Part shown: in pieces, positions 43,376-52,558 of the stretch
Position numbering within the stretch: position 1 is the first letter of the stretch
How the letters are laid out: every line of letters starts with the position of its first letter
Assembly (NCBI RefSeq): GCF_021283545.2
Contig: NZ_CP128540.1
Location: 1,771,501 to 1,835,500, forward strand
Source: Pseudomonas alloputida
GTDB taxonomy: Bacteria > Pseudomonadota > Gammaproteobacteria > Pseudomonadales > Pseudomonadaceae
Length of the DNA: 64,000 nucleotides
Direction of reading: 5' to 3'
The notes under the pieces: model-generated
Database searches by the model: none
What the model was told of the DNA's origin: nothing
The model's input: only the letters and a program-made list of their open reading frames with translations
Translations under genes and position numbers: made by a program

Positions 43376-44104
43376 CTAGCGGCCGAAGCGCATCGGCCAG
43401 CCCACCACTTTCTTCGCCCGTGGCGTCGCATAGGTGCGCACTTTGGACGTGCTCAAACCCATGCGCACCAGCGATTCGGCAATGGTCACCGCTGCACTCA
43501 CACCATCCACCACCGGCACGCCGGTGCGTTGGCGAATCTGCTCGTCCAGCCCGGCCATGCCGCCACAACCCAGGCAGATCACCTCGGCCTTGTCGTCGCG
43601 CACGGCGCGTTCGGCCTGCTCGACAATCGCCTCCACGGCCCGCAGCGGGTCGGCTTCCAGTTCCAGCACCGCCAGCCCGCTGGCTCGCACCGAGGCGCAG
43701 CGGTCATACAGGCCCGAGAGCTTCAGGCGGTCCTCGATCAATGGCACGGTGCGGTCAAGCGTGGTTACTACGGAATAGGCGTGGCCTAGGTACATTGCCG
43801 TGCTGGCGGCGGCGTCGGTAATGTCCACCACAGGCACGTTGAGCAGTTCCTGCAGGCCTTCGCGGCCATGTTCGCCATAACCGGCCTGGATCACGGCATC
43901 GTAAGGCCCTTCAAAGGCCAGTACCCGGTCCATCACCGCGATGGCCGCCAGGTAGCTCTCGAAATTGCCCTCCACCGATTCGGCGCCAAACCAGGGTGTC
44001 AGGCCGACGATTTCGGTACCGGGTGCGGCCACCGCACGGGCCTGTTCGGCAATGGCGTGGGTGATGGCTTCGGTAGTGTTGACGTTGGCGATCAGAATAC
44101 GCAT
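43376..44104 (-). CDS. Hydantoin racemase (Asp/Glu/hydantoin racemase family)
   Basis: A 242-residue racemase. The two catalytic cysteine regions are represented by a QAGYGEHG stretch, in which the first Cys seems replaced by Gly, and ICLGCGGMAG. The N-terminus MRILIANVNTTEAIT fits hydantoin/allantoin racemases. AAGGAGGA precedes the ATG. It follows the permease by 16 bases and likely acts on the imported hydantoin or allantoin. Confidence 0.85.
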   Translation of the reverse strand: MRILIANVNTTEAITHAIAEQARAVAAPGTEIVGLTPWFGAESVEGNFESYLAAIAVMDRVLAFEGPYDAVIQAGYGEHGREGLQELLNVPVVDITDAAASTAMYLGHAYSVVTTLDRTVPLIEDRLKLSGLYDRCASVRASGLAVLELEADPLRAVEAIVEQAERAVRDDKAEVICLGCGGMAGLDEQIRQRTGVPVVDGVSAAVTIAESLVRMGLSTSKVRTYATPRAKKVVGWPMRFGR

Positions 44105-44120
44105 GGGCAGTCCTCCTTGA

Positions 44121-45653
44121 TCAATGGCCGCTGTGGTCGACGGCGATGCACTCGCCGCTGACGTCGTGGTAATGGCGGTTACGTGGCGCGATAAGCAGGT
44201 ATAGGGCGGCGGCGATGCCGGCACCAATCAGCCAGGAGAACGGCGCGATGCCCTGGAAGTTGGGCACCAGGGCCAGCACGATGGCCAGCAGTGCGGCCGG
44301 CACGAAGGCGGCCACGGCGCGCAGGTTGATGCCCTTGCTGTAGTGATAGGCGCCGGCCGGGTGCTCGGTATACAGCTCCGGCACGTTGATGCAGCCTTTG
44401 CGCAGCAACCAGTAGTCGGACATGATCACGCCGTACAGCGGGCCTAGCAGGGCGCCCAGGCCCGACAGGAAGTACACGATCACCAGCGGGCTGTTGTACA
44501 GGTTCCAGGGCAGGATCAGCACCGCCAGGGTGGCGCTGATCAGCCCGGCACGGCGGAAGTTCAGGTGGCGCGGCGCCAGGTTGCTGAGTACGAAAGCCGG
44601 GGCGACGAAGTTGGCCATGATGTTCACCGCTACGGTGACGATCAGGAAGGCCAGGCAGCCGAGCACCAGGAATGGCGTGCTGGGTATGGCGGCAACGATC
44701 TGCGTCGGGCTGTCGATGATCTGGCCGTTGATCTGGAATTGCGCGCCGCACAGCACCACGGTGATCACGGCGAATACCAGGATGTTTACCGGCAGGCCCC
44801 AGAAGTTGCCCACGCGGATGGTCTTGCGGCAAGGCGAGGAGCGGGCGAAGTCACAGAAGTTCAGCACCAGGGTGCCGTAGATCGCCAGCCACAGTGCGCC
44901 GCCGGCAAAGATGTTGCGCCACATCTCGTAGCCGGTCAGCGGCGTAGCCACCGACCAGGCAATGCGCGCGTCGGCCTTGAAGTACATGAACACCGCCAGT
45001 GCGGCGACGGTCAGCAGGATCACAGGCCCGGCAAAGGCCTCGTAACGGCGCACCATCTCCATGCCGTAGGCCAGGATCACCAGCTGCACCAGCCAGATCG
45101 ACACGAAACACACCCAGCCCAGGCTCGACAGGCCGAGGATGCTGTCGTGGTCGTAGGCTGCTATTTGCGGCCAAACGGCGGTGAGCAGCACCCGCAGCAC
45201 CACCGATGCCAGGTAGGTCTGGATGCCGAACCAGGCGATGGCGATGACGGCACGGATCAGCGCCGGGATCTGCGCGCCGTGGATGCCGAAGGCAATGCGG
45301 CTGATGACCGGGAACGGTACCCCGGTTTTCTGCCCCATGTAACCCGACAGGTTCATGAAGAAGTACACCAGTGCCGCGCCGATGGCCAGCGACAGCAGAA
45401 TTTGCCAGCCACCCAGGCCGAGGGCGAACAAGCCCATGGCGAACGAATAGTTGGCGATATTGTGCACATCGTTTGTCCACAGCGCGAAGATGCTGTAGCC
45501 GCCCCAGCGACGGCCTTCCATACGCGTTGGCGCGAGGTCGCGGTTATGCAGGCGCGGGCTGAGAACAAGGTCCGGCTGGTGGCCGGCAAGCGTGGACGCG
45601 GGGTGTGTGCTGGCGACGGATAGTTCAGGGGCAAGGTCGAGGCTGCTACTCAT
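44121..45653 (-). CDS. NCS1-family hydantoin/allantoin/cytosine permease
   Basis: A 510-residue transporter with about twelve membrane segments. NCS1 signatures are WTNDVHNIANYSFAMGLF near the N-terminus and GPLYGVIMSDYWLLRKG near the C-terminus. Together with the racemase it forms an uptake and isomerisation module for a hydantoin-type purine breakdown product. The start at 45653 follows CAGGAG. A TTGTATACAA palindrome lies 157 bases upstream. Confidence 0.9.
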   Translation of the reverse strand: MSSSLDLAPELSVASTHPASTLAGHQPDLVLSPRLHNRDLAPTRMEGRRWGGYSIFALWTNDVHNIANYSFAMGLFALGLGGWQILLSLAIGAALVYFFMNLSGYMGQKTGVPFPVISRIAFGIHGAQIPALIRAVIAIAWFGIQTYLASVVLRVLLTAVWPQIAAYDHDSILGLSSLGWVCFVSIWLVQLVILAYGMEMVRRYEAFAGPVILLTVAALAVFMYFKADARIAWSVATPLTGYEMWRNIFAGGALWLAIYGTLVLNFCDFARSSPCRKTIRVGNFWGLPVNILVFAVITVVLCGAQFQINGQIIDSPTQIVAAIPSTPFLVLGCLAFLIVTVAVNIMANFVAPAFVLSNLAPRHLNFRRAGLISATLAVLILPWNLYNSPLVIVYFLSGLGALLGPLYGVIMSDYWLLRKGCINVPELYTEHPAGAYHYSKGINLRAVAAFVPAALLAIVLALVPNFQGIAPFSWLIGAGIAAALYLLIAPRNRHYHDVSGECIAVDHSGH

Positions 45654-45809
45654 TCCGGCGGGCTCCTGATGCACTTGGACTGCGATGAGCGGGCATGCGC
45701 ACGGGCTCGCCATCTCGTCGGTGCAGCGTTGGCATCACAGGGTTGTGGGCGCGGCGGCTGACATTGGGGTCGGCGTCGCGGATTCTTGTGTATCTATGTT
45801 TTGTTTAAG

Positions 45810-45819
45810 TTGTATACAA
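45810..45819. promoter_or_regulatory. TTGTATACAA operator-like palindrome upstream of the permease
   Basis: It fits GntR-family operators and lies in an AT-rich region of about 500 bases (45654-46150) that has no gene. A variant TTGTGTACAA lies at 46071-46080. The rest of the region is AT-rich (45820-46085) with no feature I can name. Confidence 0.5.
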
Positions 45820-46102
45820 AACACGAACACACAAAAGCGAGTTCCATGCCAAGGGAAGAGCAGGTTTCAACAGGCGATGATTTCGAACTTATCTTGTTAA
45901 AAGCTAAGTTAATGAAATATAGAGAATATAAGTTGACCGTATGAACAAGTTTAAATTTTTGAAAGATTGATTAGTTGATCATTTGGTCAAAATAGAGGGT
46001 GGAAAGTGTGTAACGAATTGGGGCGCCACTGAAGAAAGTGCACACAAAAATGGCACCTATGGTTACGTTTTTGTGTACAAAAAATACTCAGCTTTTCCTG
46101 TA

Positions 46103-46138
46103 CTGGCCTCTTCGCGGGCACGCCTGCGAAGAGGCCAG
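46103..46138. terminator. REP-type hairpin after the Lrp gene
   Basis: CTGGCCTCTTCGC and GCGAAGAGGCCAG form a perfect 13-bp stem 12 bases beyond the stop of the minus-strand Lrp gene. A single REP unit may work as its transcript end. Confidence 0.6.
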
Positions 46139-46150
46139 CACAGGAGCCAA

Positions 46151-46588
46151 TCAATCCATTGGCGGCAACCGCCGCTTGACCGGGGTCTTCTTGATGATCG
46201 CGGTATTGGTCTCGGCCAGCACATTCATGAGGTCGAGCAGGGTGTCCAGCTGCTCCATCGAGCGCACATGCAGTCGGGCGACGAAGCAGTCTTCGCCAAT
46301 GACCTTGTCGCATTCGGTGAACTCAGGGATGGCAATGATCTGGCGCTCCACCTCCTGCAGCTTCCCCGGTAGCGGACGGATGCGCACGATCGCCTGCAAC
46401 TGGTAGCCAAAGGCGCGCGGGTCGACCTCCACGGTATAGCCGCGCAGCACGCCACGCTCTTCCAGTCGGCGCAGGCGCTCGCTGACGCTGGGTGCGGACA
46501 GCCCGCTGACCTGCGCCAGCGCCTTGAGCGAGCGGCGCGAGTCCTCCATCAGTGCGTTGATCAATAATTGGTCGATGGCATCGGTCAT
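46151..46588 (-). CDS. Lrp/AsnC-family regulator
   Basis: A 145-residue regulator: an N-terminal winged helix-turn-helix (DQLLINALMEDSRRSLKALAQVSGLSAPSVSERLRRLEERGV) and a C-terminal RAM ligand domain. The ATG at 46588 is preceded by GAGGTG. It is divergent from the DMT exporter gene 134 bases away, which it probably regulates in response to an amino acid. Confidence 0.92.
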   Translation of the reverse strand: MTDAIDQLLINALMEDSRRSLKALAQVSGLSAPSVSERLRRLEERGVLRGYTVEVDPRAFGYQLQAIVRIRPLPGKLQEVERQIIAIPEFTECDKVIGEDCFVARLHVRSMEQLDTLLDLMNVLAETNTAIIKKTPVKRRLPPMD

Positions 46589-46721
46589 ACCCACCTCATC
46601 AGGTAATTCGTGTTATTTACCTTGATAGTAAAGGTAGGTTGGCGAAAATGCCTTGGTTATCCGCTGGATGGCCAGCCTGCAGCCTTTGCATACTGTTGCC
46701 ATTATCAAAGGGAGGTTTGAG

Positions 46722-47645
46722 ATGGACAGTTCATTGCGCCGTGGCTCGCTGGAAATGGTCGCTGCCATGCTGATTTCCGGGACCATTGGCTGGTTCGTGC
46801 TGGTGTCCGGCCAGCCGGTGCTGGATGTGGTGTTCTGGCGCTGCGTATTCGGTGCCGTGACCTTGCTGGCGATTTGCGCCGCGTTTGGCTTTCTGCGCCC
46901 GGGGGTGATCAGCCGCACGGCATTTTTGCTGGCGATAGCCAGCGGGGTGGCCATTGTCGGCAACTGGCTGCTGTTGTTCGCTTCATACGCCCGGGCGTCG
47001 ATTGCCATCGGCACGGCGGTGTACAACGTGCAGCCGTTCATGCTGGTGGGGCTGGCGGCGCTGTTTCTGGGCGAAAAGATCACCTTGGCCAAGGTGACCT
47101 GGCTGAGTGTGGCGTTCCTCGGCATGCTGGCCATCGTCAGTGCCCATGGCGCTGGGCAAAGTAATGGCGAGGACTATCTGCTGGGGATTGCCCTGGCGCT
47201 GGGGGCGGCGTTTCTGTATGCGATCGCGGCCTTGATCATCAAGCGCCTGAGTGGCACGCCCCCGCACCTGATTGCGTTGATTCAGGTAACCACGGGTGTG
47301 TTGCTGCTGGCGCCATGGGTCACGCTTGGCGGGTTGCCGGTTGAAGTGCCCGCGTTGGCCAGCTTGTTGACACTGGGTATGGTGCACACCGGCCTGATGT
47401 ATGTACTGTTGTACAGCGCCATCCAGCGTTTGCCCACGGCCTTGACCGGTGCGCTGTCGTTCATTTACCCGATTGCGGCAATTCTGGTGGACTGGGTGGC
47501 GTTCGGGCACCGCCTGGCGCCGCTACAGTGGCTGGGGGTGGGGTTGATCCTGCTGGCGGCAGCGGGCATGCAGCAGGGGTGGTGGTTCCGCTCGGCGCGG
47601 CATCCTGTAGGCGCGGGTTTACCCGCGAAGAGGCCCGCAAGGTAG
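46722..47645 (+). CDS. EamA/DMT-family exporter
   Basis: A 307-residue membrane protein with ten hydrophobic segments in two EamA repeats (for example AMLISGTIGWFVLVSGQPVLDVVFWR and LGMVHTGLMYVLLYSAIQ). GGAGGT lies before the ATG. The last ~14 codons and the stop lie within a REP unit (VGAGLPAKRPAR), so the C-terminus has been formed by REP insertion. Likely exports an amino acid or metabolite under control of the Lrp gene. Confidence 0.9.
   Translation: MDSSLRRGSLEMVAAMLISGTIGWFVLVSGQPVLDVVFWRCVFGAVTLLAICAAFGFLRPGVISRTAFLLAIASGVAIVGNWLLLFASYARASIAIGTAVYNVQPFMLVGLAALFLGEKITLAKVTWLSVAFLGMLAIVSAHGAGQSNGEDYLLGIALALGAAFLYAIAALIIKRLSGTPPHLIALIQVTTGVLLLAPWVTLGGLPVEVPALASLLTLGMVHTGLMYVLLYSAIQRLPTALTGALSFIYPIAAILVDWVAFGHRLAPLQWLGVGLILLAAAGMQQGWWFRSARHPVGAGLPAKRPAR
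47610..47640 (+). repeat. Single REP unit overlapping the exporter C-terminus
   Basis: GTAGGCGCGGGTTTACCCGC starts a single REP element that supplies the last codons of the exporter. The next gene begins 32 bases later. Confidence 0.8.
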
Positions 47646-47676
47646 AATGCCGCTTTTTGCCAGCCTGCGATCCGCC

Positions 47677-48603
47677 ATGACCTCGCCCATCGACACCCTT
47701 GAGCAACACCTGCTTGCCGCCCTCGACCCTGCCCCACAGGAAACCCGCCGCCTGTTCCACGGTCGCGGCCGCTGCTGGCAGGGCCTGGAGCAGGTCACCG
47801 TCGACTGGCTGCAGGGCGTGCTGTCGGTCGCCTTGTTCCGTGAGCCGCCCGAAGGCCAGCTCGCCGAACTGGAAGCCATGCTGCGCAGCTTGGCCGAGCG
47901 CCCGCAGTGGACGGGTCAGGCAGTCATCATCCAGCACCGCTACCTGCCCGACAGCCCGGGCCAGTGGCTGCTGGGTGAGCCCTGCCAGCAACGCGAAGTG
48001 ATCGAGGACGGCCTGACCTACCTGCTGGACTTGGGCGTGCGGCAAAACAATGGCCTGTTCCTCGACATGCGCTATGGCCGCCGCTGGGTGCGCGAGCAGG
48101 CGGCGGGCAAGCGCGTGCTGAACCTGTTCGCCTATACCTGCGGCTTTTCTGTGGCAGCGATTGCCGGTGGCGCTGAGCAGGTGGTGAACCTGGACATGGC
48201 CAAGTCGGCGCTGTCGCGGGGCCGGGACAACCATCGCCTCAATGGCCACGATGCATCACGGGTGGCGTACCTGGGGCATGAACTGTTCAAGTCGTGGGGC
48301 AAGGTGCGCAAGTACGGGCCGTATGACCTGATCATCATCGACCCGCCGACCTTCCAGCGTGGCAGCTTTGTGCTGACCCAGGATTACGCAAAGATCCTGC
48401 GGCGTTTGCCGGAGTTGTTGAGCGAAGGCGGGACGGTGCTGGCGTGTGTCAACGACCCGGGGATCGGGCCTGAGTTTCTGATCGAAGGCATGGCAGAGCA
48501 GGCGCCTTCGTTGGCTTATGTCGAGCGCCTGGAAAACCCGCCAGAGTTTCCGGACGTTGACCCGGCGGGGGGGCTGAAGGCCTTGGTGTTCCGCCGGGGT
48601 TGA
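47677..48603 (+). CDS. Class I SAM-dependent methyltransferase (RlmI/RlmK-like)
   Basis: A 308-residue methyltransferase. The SAM-binding motif VLNLFAYTCGFSVAA, NLDMAKSAL, and the catalytic DPPTFQRGSF (NPPY-like) fit the 23S rRNA cytosine/guanine methyltransferase family. The N-terminal PUA domain of RlmI seems absent. Start at ATG 47677. Confidence 0.82.
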   Translation: MTSPIDTLEQHLLAALDPAPQETRRLFHGRGRCWQGLEQVTVDWLQGVLSVALFREPPEGQLAELEAMLRSLAERPQWTGQAVIIQHRYLPDSPGQWLLGEPCQQREVIEDGLTYLLDLGVRQNNGLFLDMRYGRRWVREQAAGKRVLNLFAYTCGFSVAAIAGGAEQVVNLDMAKSALSRGRDNHRLNGHDASRVAYLGHELFKSWGKVRKYGPYDLIIIDPPTFQRGSFVLTQDYAKILRRLPELLSEGGTVLACVNDPGIGPEFLIEGMAEQAPSLAYVERLENPPEFPDVDPAGGLKALVFRRG

Positions 48604-48616
48604 TGTTGCTTGTGCG

Positions 48617-49615
48617 TTACTGACCGGTATAGATCTGGTCAAACACCCCACCATCATTGAAGTGGGTCTTCTGCACGGTACGCCAGTCACCGAAGGTTTT
48701 CTCCACCGACAGGAAGTCCACTTTCGGGAAGCGGTCGGTGTACTTGGCCAGTACCGTTGCATCACGCGGGCGCAGGTAGTTGTTGGCGGCGATCTCCTGG
48801 GCTGCGGGTGACCACAGGTACTTCAGGTATTCCTCGGCCACGGCCTGGGTGCCTTTCCGGGCCATTACCTTGTCGACCACCGTCACCGGTGGCTCGGCTT
48901 CGGCCGATACGCTTGGGTAAACGACTTCGAACTGGTCGCGGCCAAACTCGCGGGCGATCATCTCGGCTTCGTTCTCGAAGGTGACCAGCACGTCACCGAT
49001 CTGGTTGGTCATGAACGTGGTGGTGGCGGCACGGCCACCGGTGTCCAGTACGGGTGCCTGCTTGAACAGCTTGCCGACGAAGTCGCGGGCTTTGCTTTCA
49101 TCGCCGCCTTGCTTGAGTACGTAGCCCCAGGCCGACAGGTAGGTATAGCGGCCATTACCCGAGGTTTTCGGGTTGGGCACGATCACCTGCACACCGTCCT
49201 TGAGCAGGTCGGGCCAGTCTTTGAGGGCTTTCGGGTTGCCCTTGCGCACAATGAACACAGTGGCCGAGGTGAACGGCGCGCTGTTGTTCGGCAGGCGGGT
49301 TACCCAGTCGTCGGGCACCAGCTTGCCGTTGTCGGCCAGGGCGTTGATGTCGGTGGCCATGTTCATGGTGATGACATCGGCCGGCAGGCCATCGATCACC
49401 GCACGGGCCTGCTTGCTCGAGCCGCCGAAGGACATCTGCACGTTGACCTTCTCGTTGTGCTCGGCTTCCCAGTGCTTCTGGAAGGCCGGGTTGTAGTCCT
49501 TGTAGAAGTCGCGCATCACGTCGTAGGAAACGTTGAGCAGGGTAGGGGCGGCCTGGGCGAGGTTGCCCAGGGCCAGGCCTGCGGCGAGCAGCGAGGCGGT
49601 GAAGAGTTTTTTCAC
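48617..49615 (-). CDS. sbp: Sulfate-binding periplasmic protein
   Basis: A 332-residue ABC-transporter binding protein with a signal peptide (LFTASLLAAGLALGNLAQA, cleavage after AQA). LLNVSYDVMRDFYKDYNPAF, SFGGSSKQARAVIDGL and NPKTSGNGRYTYLSAWGY are typical of sulfate/thiosulfate binders. No permease genes are adjacent, so it works with transporter subunits elsewhere. Confidence 0.95.
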   Translation of the reverse strand: MKKLFTASLLAAGLALGNLAQAAPTLLNVSYDVMRDFYKDYNPAFQKHWEAEHNEKVNVQMSFGGSSKQARAVIDGLPADVITMNMATDINALADNGKLVPDDWVTRLPNNSAPFTSATVFIVRKGNPKALKDWPDLLKDGVQVIVPNPKTSGNGRYTYLSAWGYVLKQGGDESKARDFVGKLFKQAPVLDTGGRAATTTFMTNQIGDVLVTFENEAEMIAREFGRDQFEVVYPSVSAEAEPPVTVVDKVMARKGTQAVAEEYLKYLWSPAAQEIAANNYLRPRDATVLAKYTDRFPKVDFLSVEKTFGDWRTVQKTHFNDGGVFDQIYTGQ

Positions 49616-49723
49616 GTTGCGTCCTTGTTCTTGAAGGGTGTTGGGGCAGATTGCCAGCGACTATAACGGGTGGGTTTATACGGGTTAAAGAACAAAAAAT
49701 GCTTTGGTTATGCTTCTGCCTGT

Positions 49724-49815
49724 GCCGGCCTCTTCGCGGGTAAACCCGCTCCTACGGGGGACCGCGCACGGTCCGCGCCTGTAGGAGCGGATTTACCCGC
49801 GAAGAGGCCGGCGCA
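49724..49815. repeat. REP inverted pair
   Basis: CCGGCCTCTTCGCGGGTAAA and its inverse complement enclose a GGACCGCGCACGGTCC palindrome between sbp and the ion-channel gene. Confidence 0.85.
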
Positions 49816-49822
49816 GGCGCTA

Positions 49823-50644
49823 TCACGCTTTGGGAAACAACCCATTCCCACAGCGAGAACAGAACGCCGCCCCCTGCTCGTGGGTCTTCTTGTGGCAGGT
49901 CGGGCAATCATGCTGCAGCTGCTCCCCACGCATGGCATTGGCCAGCTCGGCGGTAAAGATGCCGGTCGGCACGGCAATGATCGAGTAACCGGTAATCATC
50001 ACCAGCGACGACAGCACCTGCCCCAGCGGGGTCTTGGGCACGATGTCGCCAAAGCCCACGGTGGTCAGGGTAACGATGGCCCAGTAGATGCCTTTGGGGA
50101 TGCTGGTAAAGCCATGCTCAGGCCCTTCGATCACGTACATCAGCGTGCCGAACACCGTTACCAGCGTCGATACCGTCACCAGGAACACGATGATCTTCTG
50201 CTTGCTGCCGCGCAGCGCCTCCATCAGGTAATGGGCCTGCTTGAGGTACGGGCTGAGCTTGAGTACACGGAAGATCCGCAGCATCCGGATGACCCGGATG
50301 ATGAGCAGGTACTGGGCGTCGCTGTAGTACAGCGCGAGGATCCCCGGCACGATCGCCAGTAAATCGACCAGGCCGTAGAAACTGAAGGCATAGCGCAGCG
50401 GCTTGGGCGAACAGTACAGGCGGGTGATGTATTCGGCCAGGAAGATCGCGGTAAAGCCCCACTCGATACCGGCCAGCAGGCCGGCGTAGCCCTGGTGCAC
50501 CTCATCGATGCTGTCGAGGATCACCGTGACCAGGCTGGCCAGGATGATCAGCAACAGGATCTTGTCGAAGCGGCGACCGGCTACGGTGTCGGTCTGGAAG
50601 ACGATGACGAAGAGCCGCTCGCGTATTGATTGCGGGGTTTGCAT
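49823..50644 (-). CDS. Voltage-gated-type ion channel with C-terminal zinc ribbon
   Basis: A 273-residue membrane protein with six helices. The S4-like segment LLIIRVIRMLRIFRVLKLS carries regularly spaced Arg, and the pore has the K+ filter TLTTVGFGDIVP. The C-terminus ends in CPTCHKKTHEQGAAFCSRCG, two CxxC pairs of a zinc ribbon, which is not part of the core channel. It likely conducts K+. Confidence 0.88.
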   Translation of the reverse strand: MQTPQSIRERLFVIVFQTDTVAGRRFDKILLLIILASLVTVILDSIDEVHQGYAGLLAGIEWGFTAIFLAEYITRLYCSPKPLRYAFSFYGLVDLLAIVPGILALYYSDAQYLLIIRVIRMLRIFRVLKLSPYLKQAHYLMEALRGSKQKIIVFLVTVSTLVTVFGTLMYVIEGPEHGFTSIPKGIYWAIVTLTTVGFGDIVPKTPLGQVLSSLVMITGYSIIAVPTGIFTAELANAMRGEQLQHDCPTCHKKTHEQGAAFCSRCGNGLFPKA

Positions 50645-50790
50645 GGCTTGTGATCCGGGTGCGTAAGCAACAAGCCTAAAAGGTCAGTGTCCGGACCTGC
50701 AACAGGCTGAACTGGCAAAAATGCCAGTTTTAGGTATCTGAGTGGTGGGCGCAGAATAGCGTCAGGCACGGGCAAGTGTGTGAGACAGTC

Positions 50791-51531
50791 ATGAAAAGGG
50801 TAACTGAACGACGGGGCTTGGCTCGGCGAACACTGTCATATAACGCTTACGGCTTTTTGCAGAAGGGGCCGGGCGCTGCGTTGGGGTTCAATGGCGAGAG
50901 GAAGGAAGAGGTGCTTCAAGGCTATGCTCTGGGCAACGGGTATCGATTCTATTGCCCTGCACTTATGCGCTTTTTCAGCCCTGACATGTTGAGTCCGTTC
51001 GGTAAGGGTGGGGTCAACACGTATTCCTATTGCCAAGGTGATCCGGTCAATCGCTTGGACCCGACTGGTGGAACAGGCATTTTGAAACGTTTGCCGGGGC
51101 GGGCAAGGCGAGTGGCCGTGGTCAGTCCTGTAAAAGCGACAGATGATCGAGTTTCACCGGTTTTCAAAAATGGTCCCGGCAAGTATCAGCTTGCGCGCAC
51201 TGTTTCGAGTGAAGTCGTTGACTTTAGCGGCTCTGGCACTACCGAAGATTTCAGTGGCGCGCCTGTGAAGATACGTCCCGTAGCGACAGTAGCAGGCGTT
51301 CCGTCACAAGGGCCAACTATCGATGAGCTTGGAGCGTCTTGGCATAACCATTGGCACTGGGAACACAGGCCGGGCACTCAGCCAATGAGTCTGGACCAGA
51401 TGATTCCCAATCATCAGCGGGCCCAGAACACTCAGATTGCCGATATCGAGCACTCCATGGCGTTTATCAGGGAGCAGGGCGCACGCCAGGTATTGGATAT
51501 CCAGGCGCTGGCATCCTTTGGTCATGGGTAA
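50791..51531 (+). CDS. Orphan RHS-core protein with variable C-terminal domain
   Basis: A 246-residue protein. The N-terminal ~90 residues hold one RHS/YD core unit and the family hallmark (RFYCPALMRFFSPDMLSPF, NTYSYCQGDPVNRLDPTG). The remaining ~155 residues are unrelated to RHS and include GASWHNHWHWEHRPG; they would be the toxin-like tip in a full-length RHS. The long RHS barrel is missing. No immunity gene is evident: the next gene is a convergent urea transporter. ATG at 50791 is chosen; a GTG at 50776 is possible. Confidence 0.8.
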   Translation: MKRVTERRGLARRTLSYNAYGFLQKGPGAALGFNGERKEEVLQGYALGNGYRFYCPALMRFFSPDMLSPFGKGGVNTYSYCQGDPVNRLDPTGGTGILKRLPGRARRVAVVSPVKATDDRVSPVFKNGPGKYQLARTVSSEVVDFSGSGTTEDFSGAPVKIRPVATVAGVPSQGPTIDELGASWHNHWHWEHRPGTQPMSLDQMIPNHQRAQNTQIADIEHSMAFIREQGARQVLDIQALASFGHG

Positions 51532-51581
51532 GTGGCACAGCGTGGCTGACAGAGTCCTGCACATCCGATGTGTTCTGGCCT

Positions 51582-52457
51582 TCAGTTATGTAGGCGCCAT
51601 ATATTCCGACGCAGCAGAAGCTGCCAGAAGTGGTTGCCCGAATGCATCAGCCAGCAGGCCAGTACGAACGGCGCTGTCAGCCCTGCAATGGGCATCAAGT
51701 TGAGCAGCGGTTGTAGCAACAGCGCCAGGGCAATGGCCAGCACCGTCACCCAGGGCTTTTCACCTTGCCGGCTAAAGGCCAGTGCCGCCAGTGCGCCATT
51801 GAAGCCGTACAGGCCTAACCAGGCGGCTTGCGCCTGATCGGTGAGCAACGCCACGCCGCCACCAATGGCCGAGCCGATCACCGCCCACATCGCCGCATAG
51901 GGATTGGCGATGAACATGCCGACGATGATCAGCAACCCGGCCAAGGGCTGGTCGAGCAGGAAAATCTGGCCCACGCCGCGGGCCAACGCATACAGCGGGT
52001 CGGCTTCGACGAACCCGCTGGGCGAGGGGCTGGCGACCAGCAGTGTGGCCCAGCCCAGCAATACGAAAGGGGAGGTGTAGGCAATCAGCAACTTGCCGCC
52101 ACGCTTGCGCCACTGGTGCGTGATGATGCTGGACAAGCCGCCGGCGGCGATGATCAGGGGGGGCAATATGGCCGACCAGGGCAGCACGGCGCTGATCAGG
52201 ATGCCGATCAGTACGCCGTTGTAGCAGTAAAGCCCGGCCTGGCGGTCGGCACGGTCATAGCCGCGTGCCTGGGCGGTGAGCAGGCCGGCCAGGGCGCCAA
52301 GCAGCGCGCCGCCGACCAGGTTGGGTGCGGTCAGCAGGATGGCCAGCAGGCAGCACAGGCCGCACAGGGGGTTGCGCAGCAGCAGCACCTGGCTGAAGCC
52401 GTTGAGTAACGCCGTGGCCCAGTCGGGGCACGGGTTGACGAAATTTTTGGTGTACAT
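51582..52457 (-). CDS. Urea transporter
   Basis: A 291-residue membrane protein of the UT family, with about ten helices and the signature LNGFSQVLLLRNPLCGLCCLLA near the start, repeated as RGVGQIFLLDQPLAGLLIIVG in the second half. Facilitates urea entry, in keeping with nearby purine/glyoxylate catabolic genes that release urea. Confidence 0.9.
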   Translation of the reverse strand: MYTKNFVNPCPDWATALLNGFSQVLLLRNPLCGLCCLLAILLTAPNLVGGALLGALAGLLTAQARGYDRADRQAGLYCYNGVLIGILISAVLPWSAILPPLIIAAGGLSSIITHQWRKRGGKLLIAYTSPFVLLGWATLLVASPSPSGFVEADPLYALARGVGQIFLLDQPLAGLLIIVGMFIANPYAAMWAVIGSAIGGGVALLTDQAQAAWLGLYGFNGALAALAFSRQGEKPWVTVLAIALALLLQPLLNLMPIAGLTAPFVLACWLMHSGNHFWQLLLRRNIWRLHN

Positions 52458-52558
52458 GGGGCAGTCAGTGGAGGTTGATGGGGGAGCGGTGGGCCTCTTT
52501 GGGCCTCGGTTTTCCGCGGTCGGGTAGAGCGGTATTCAGGGAGGGCTTTGCCCTCCAA

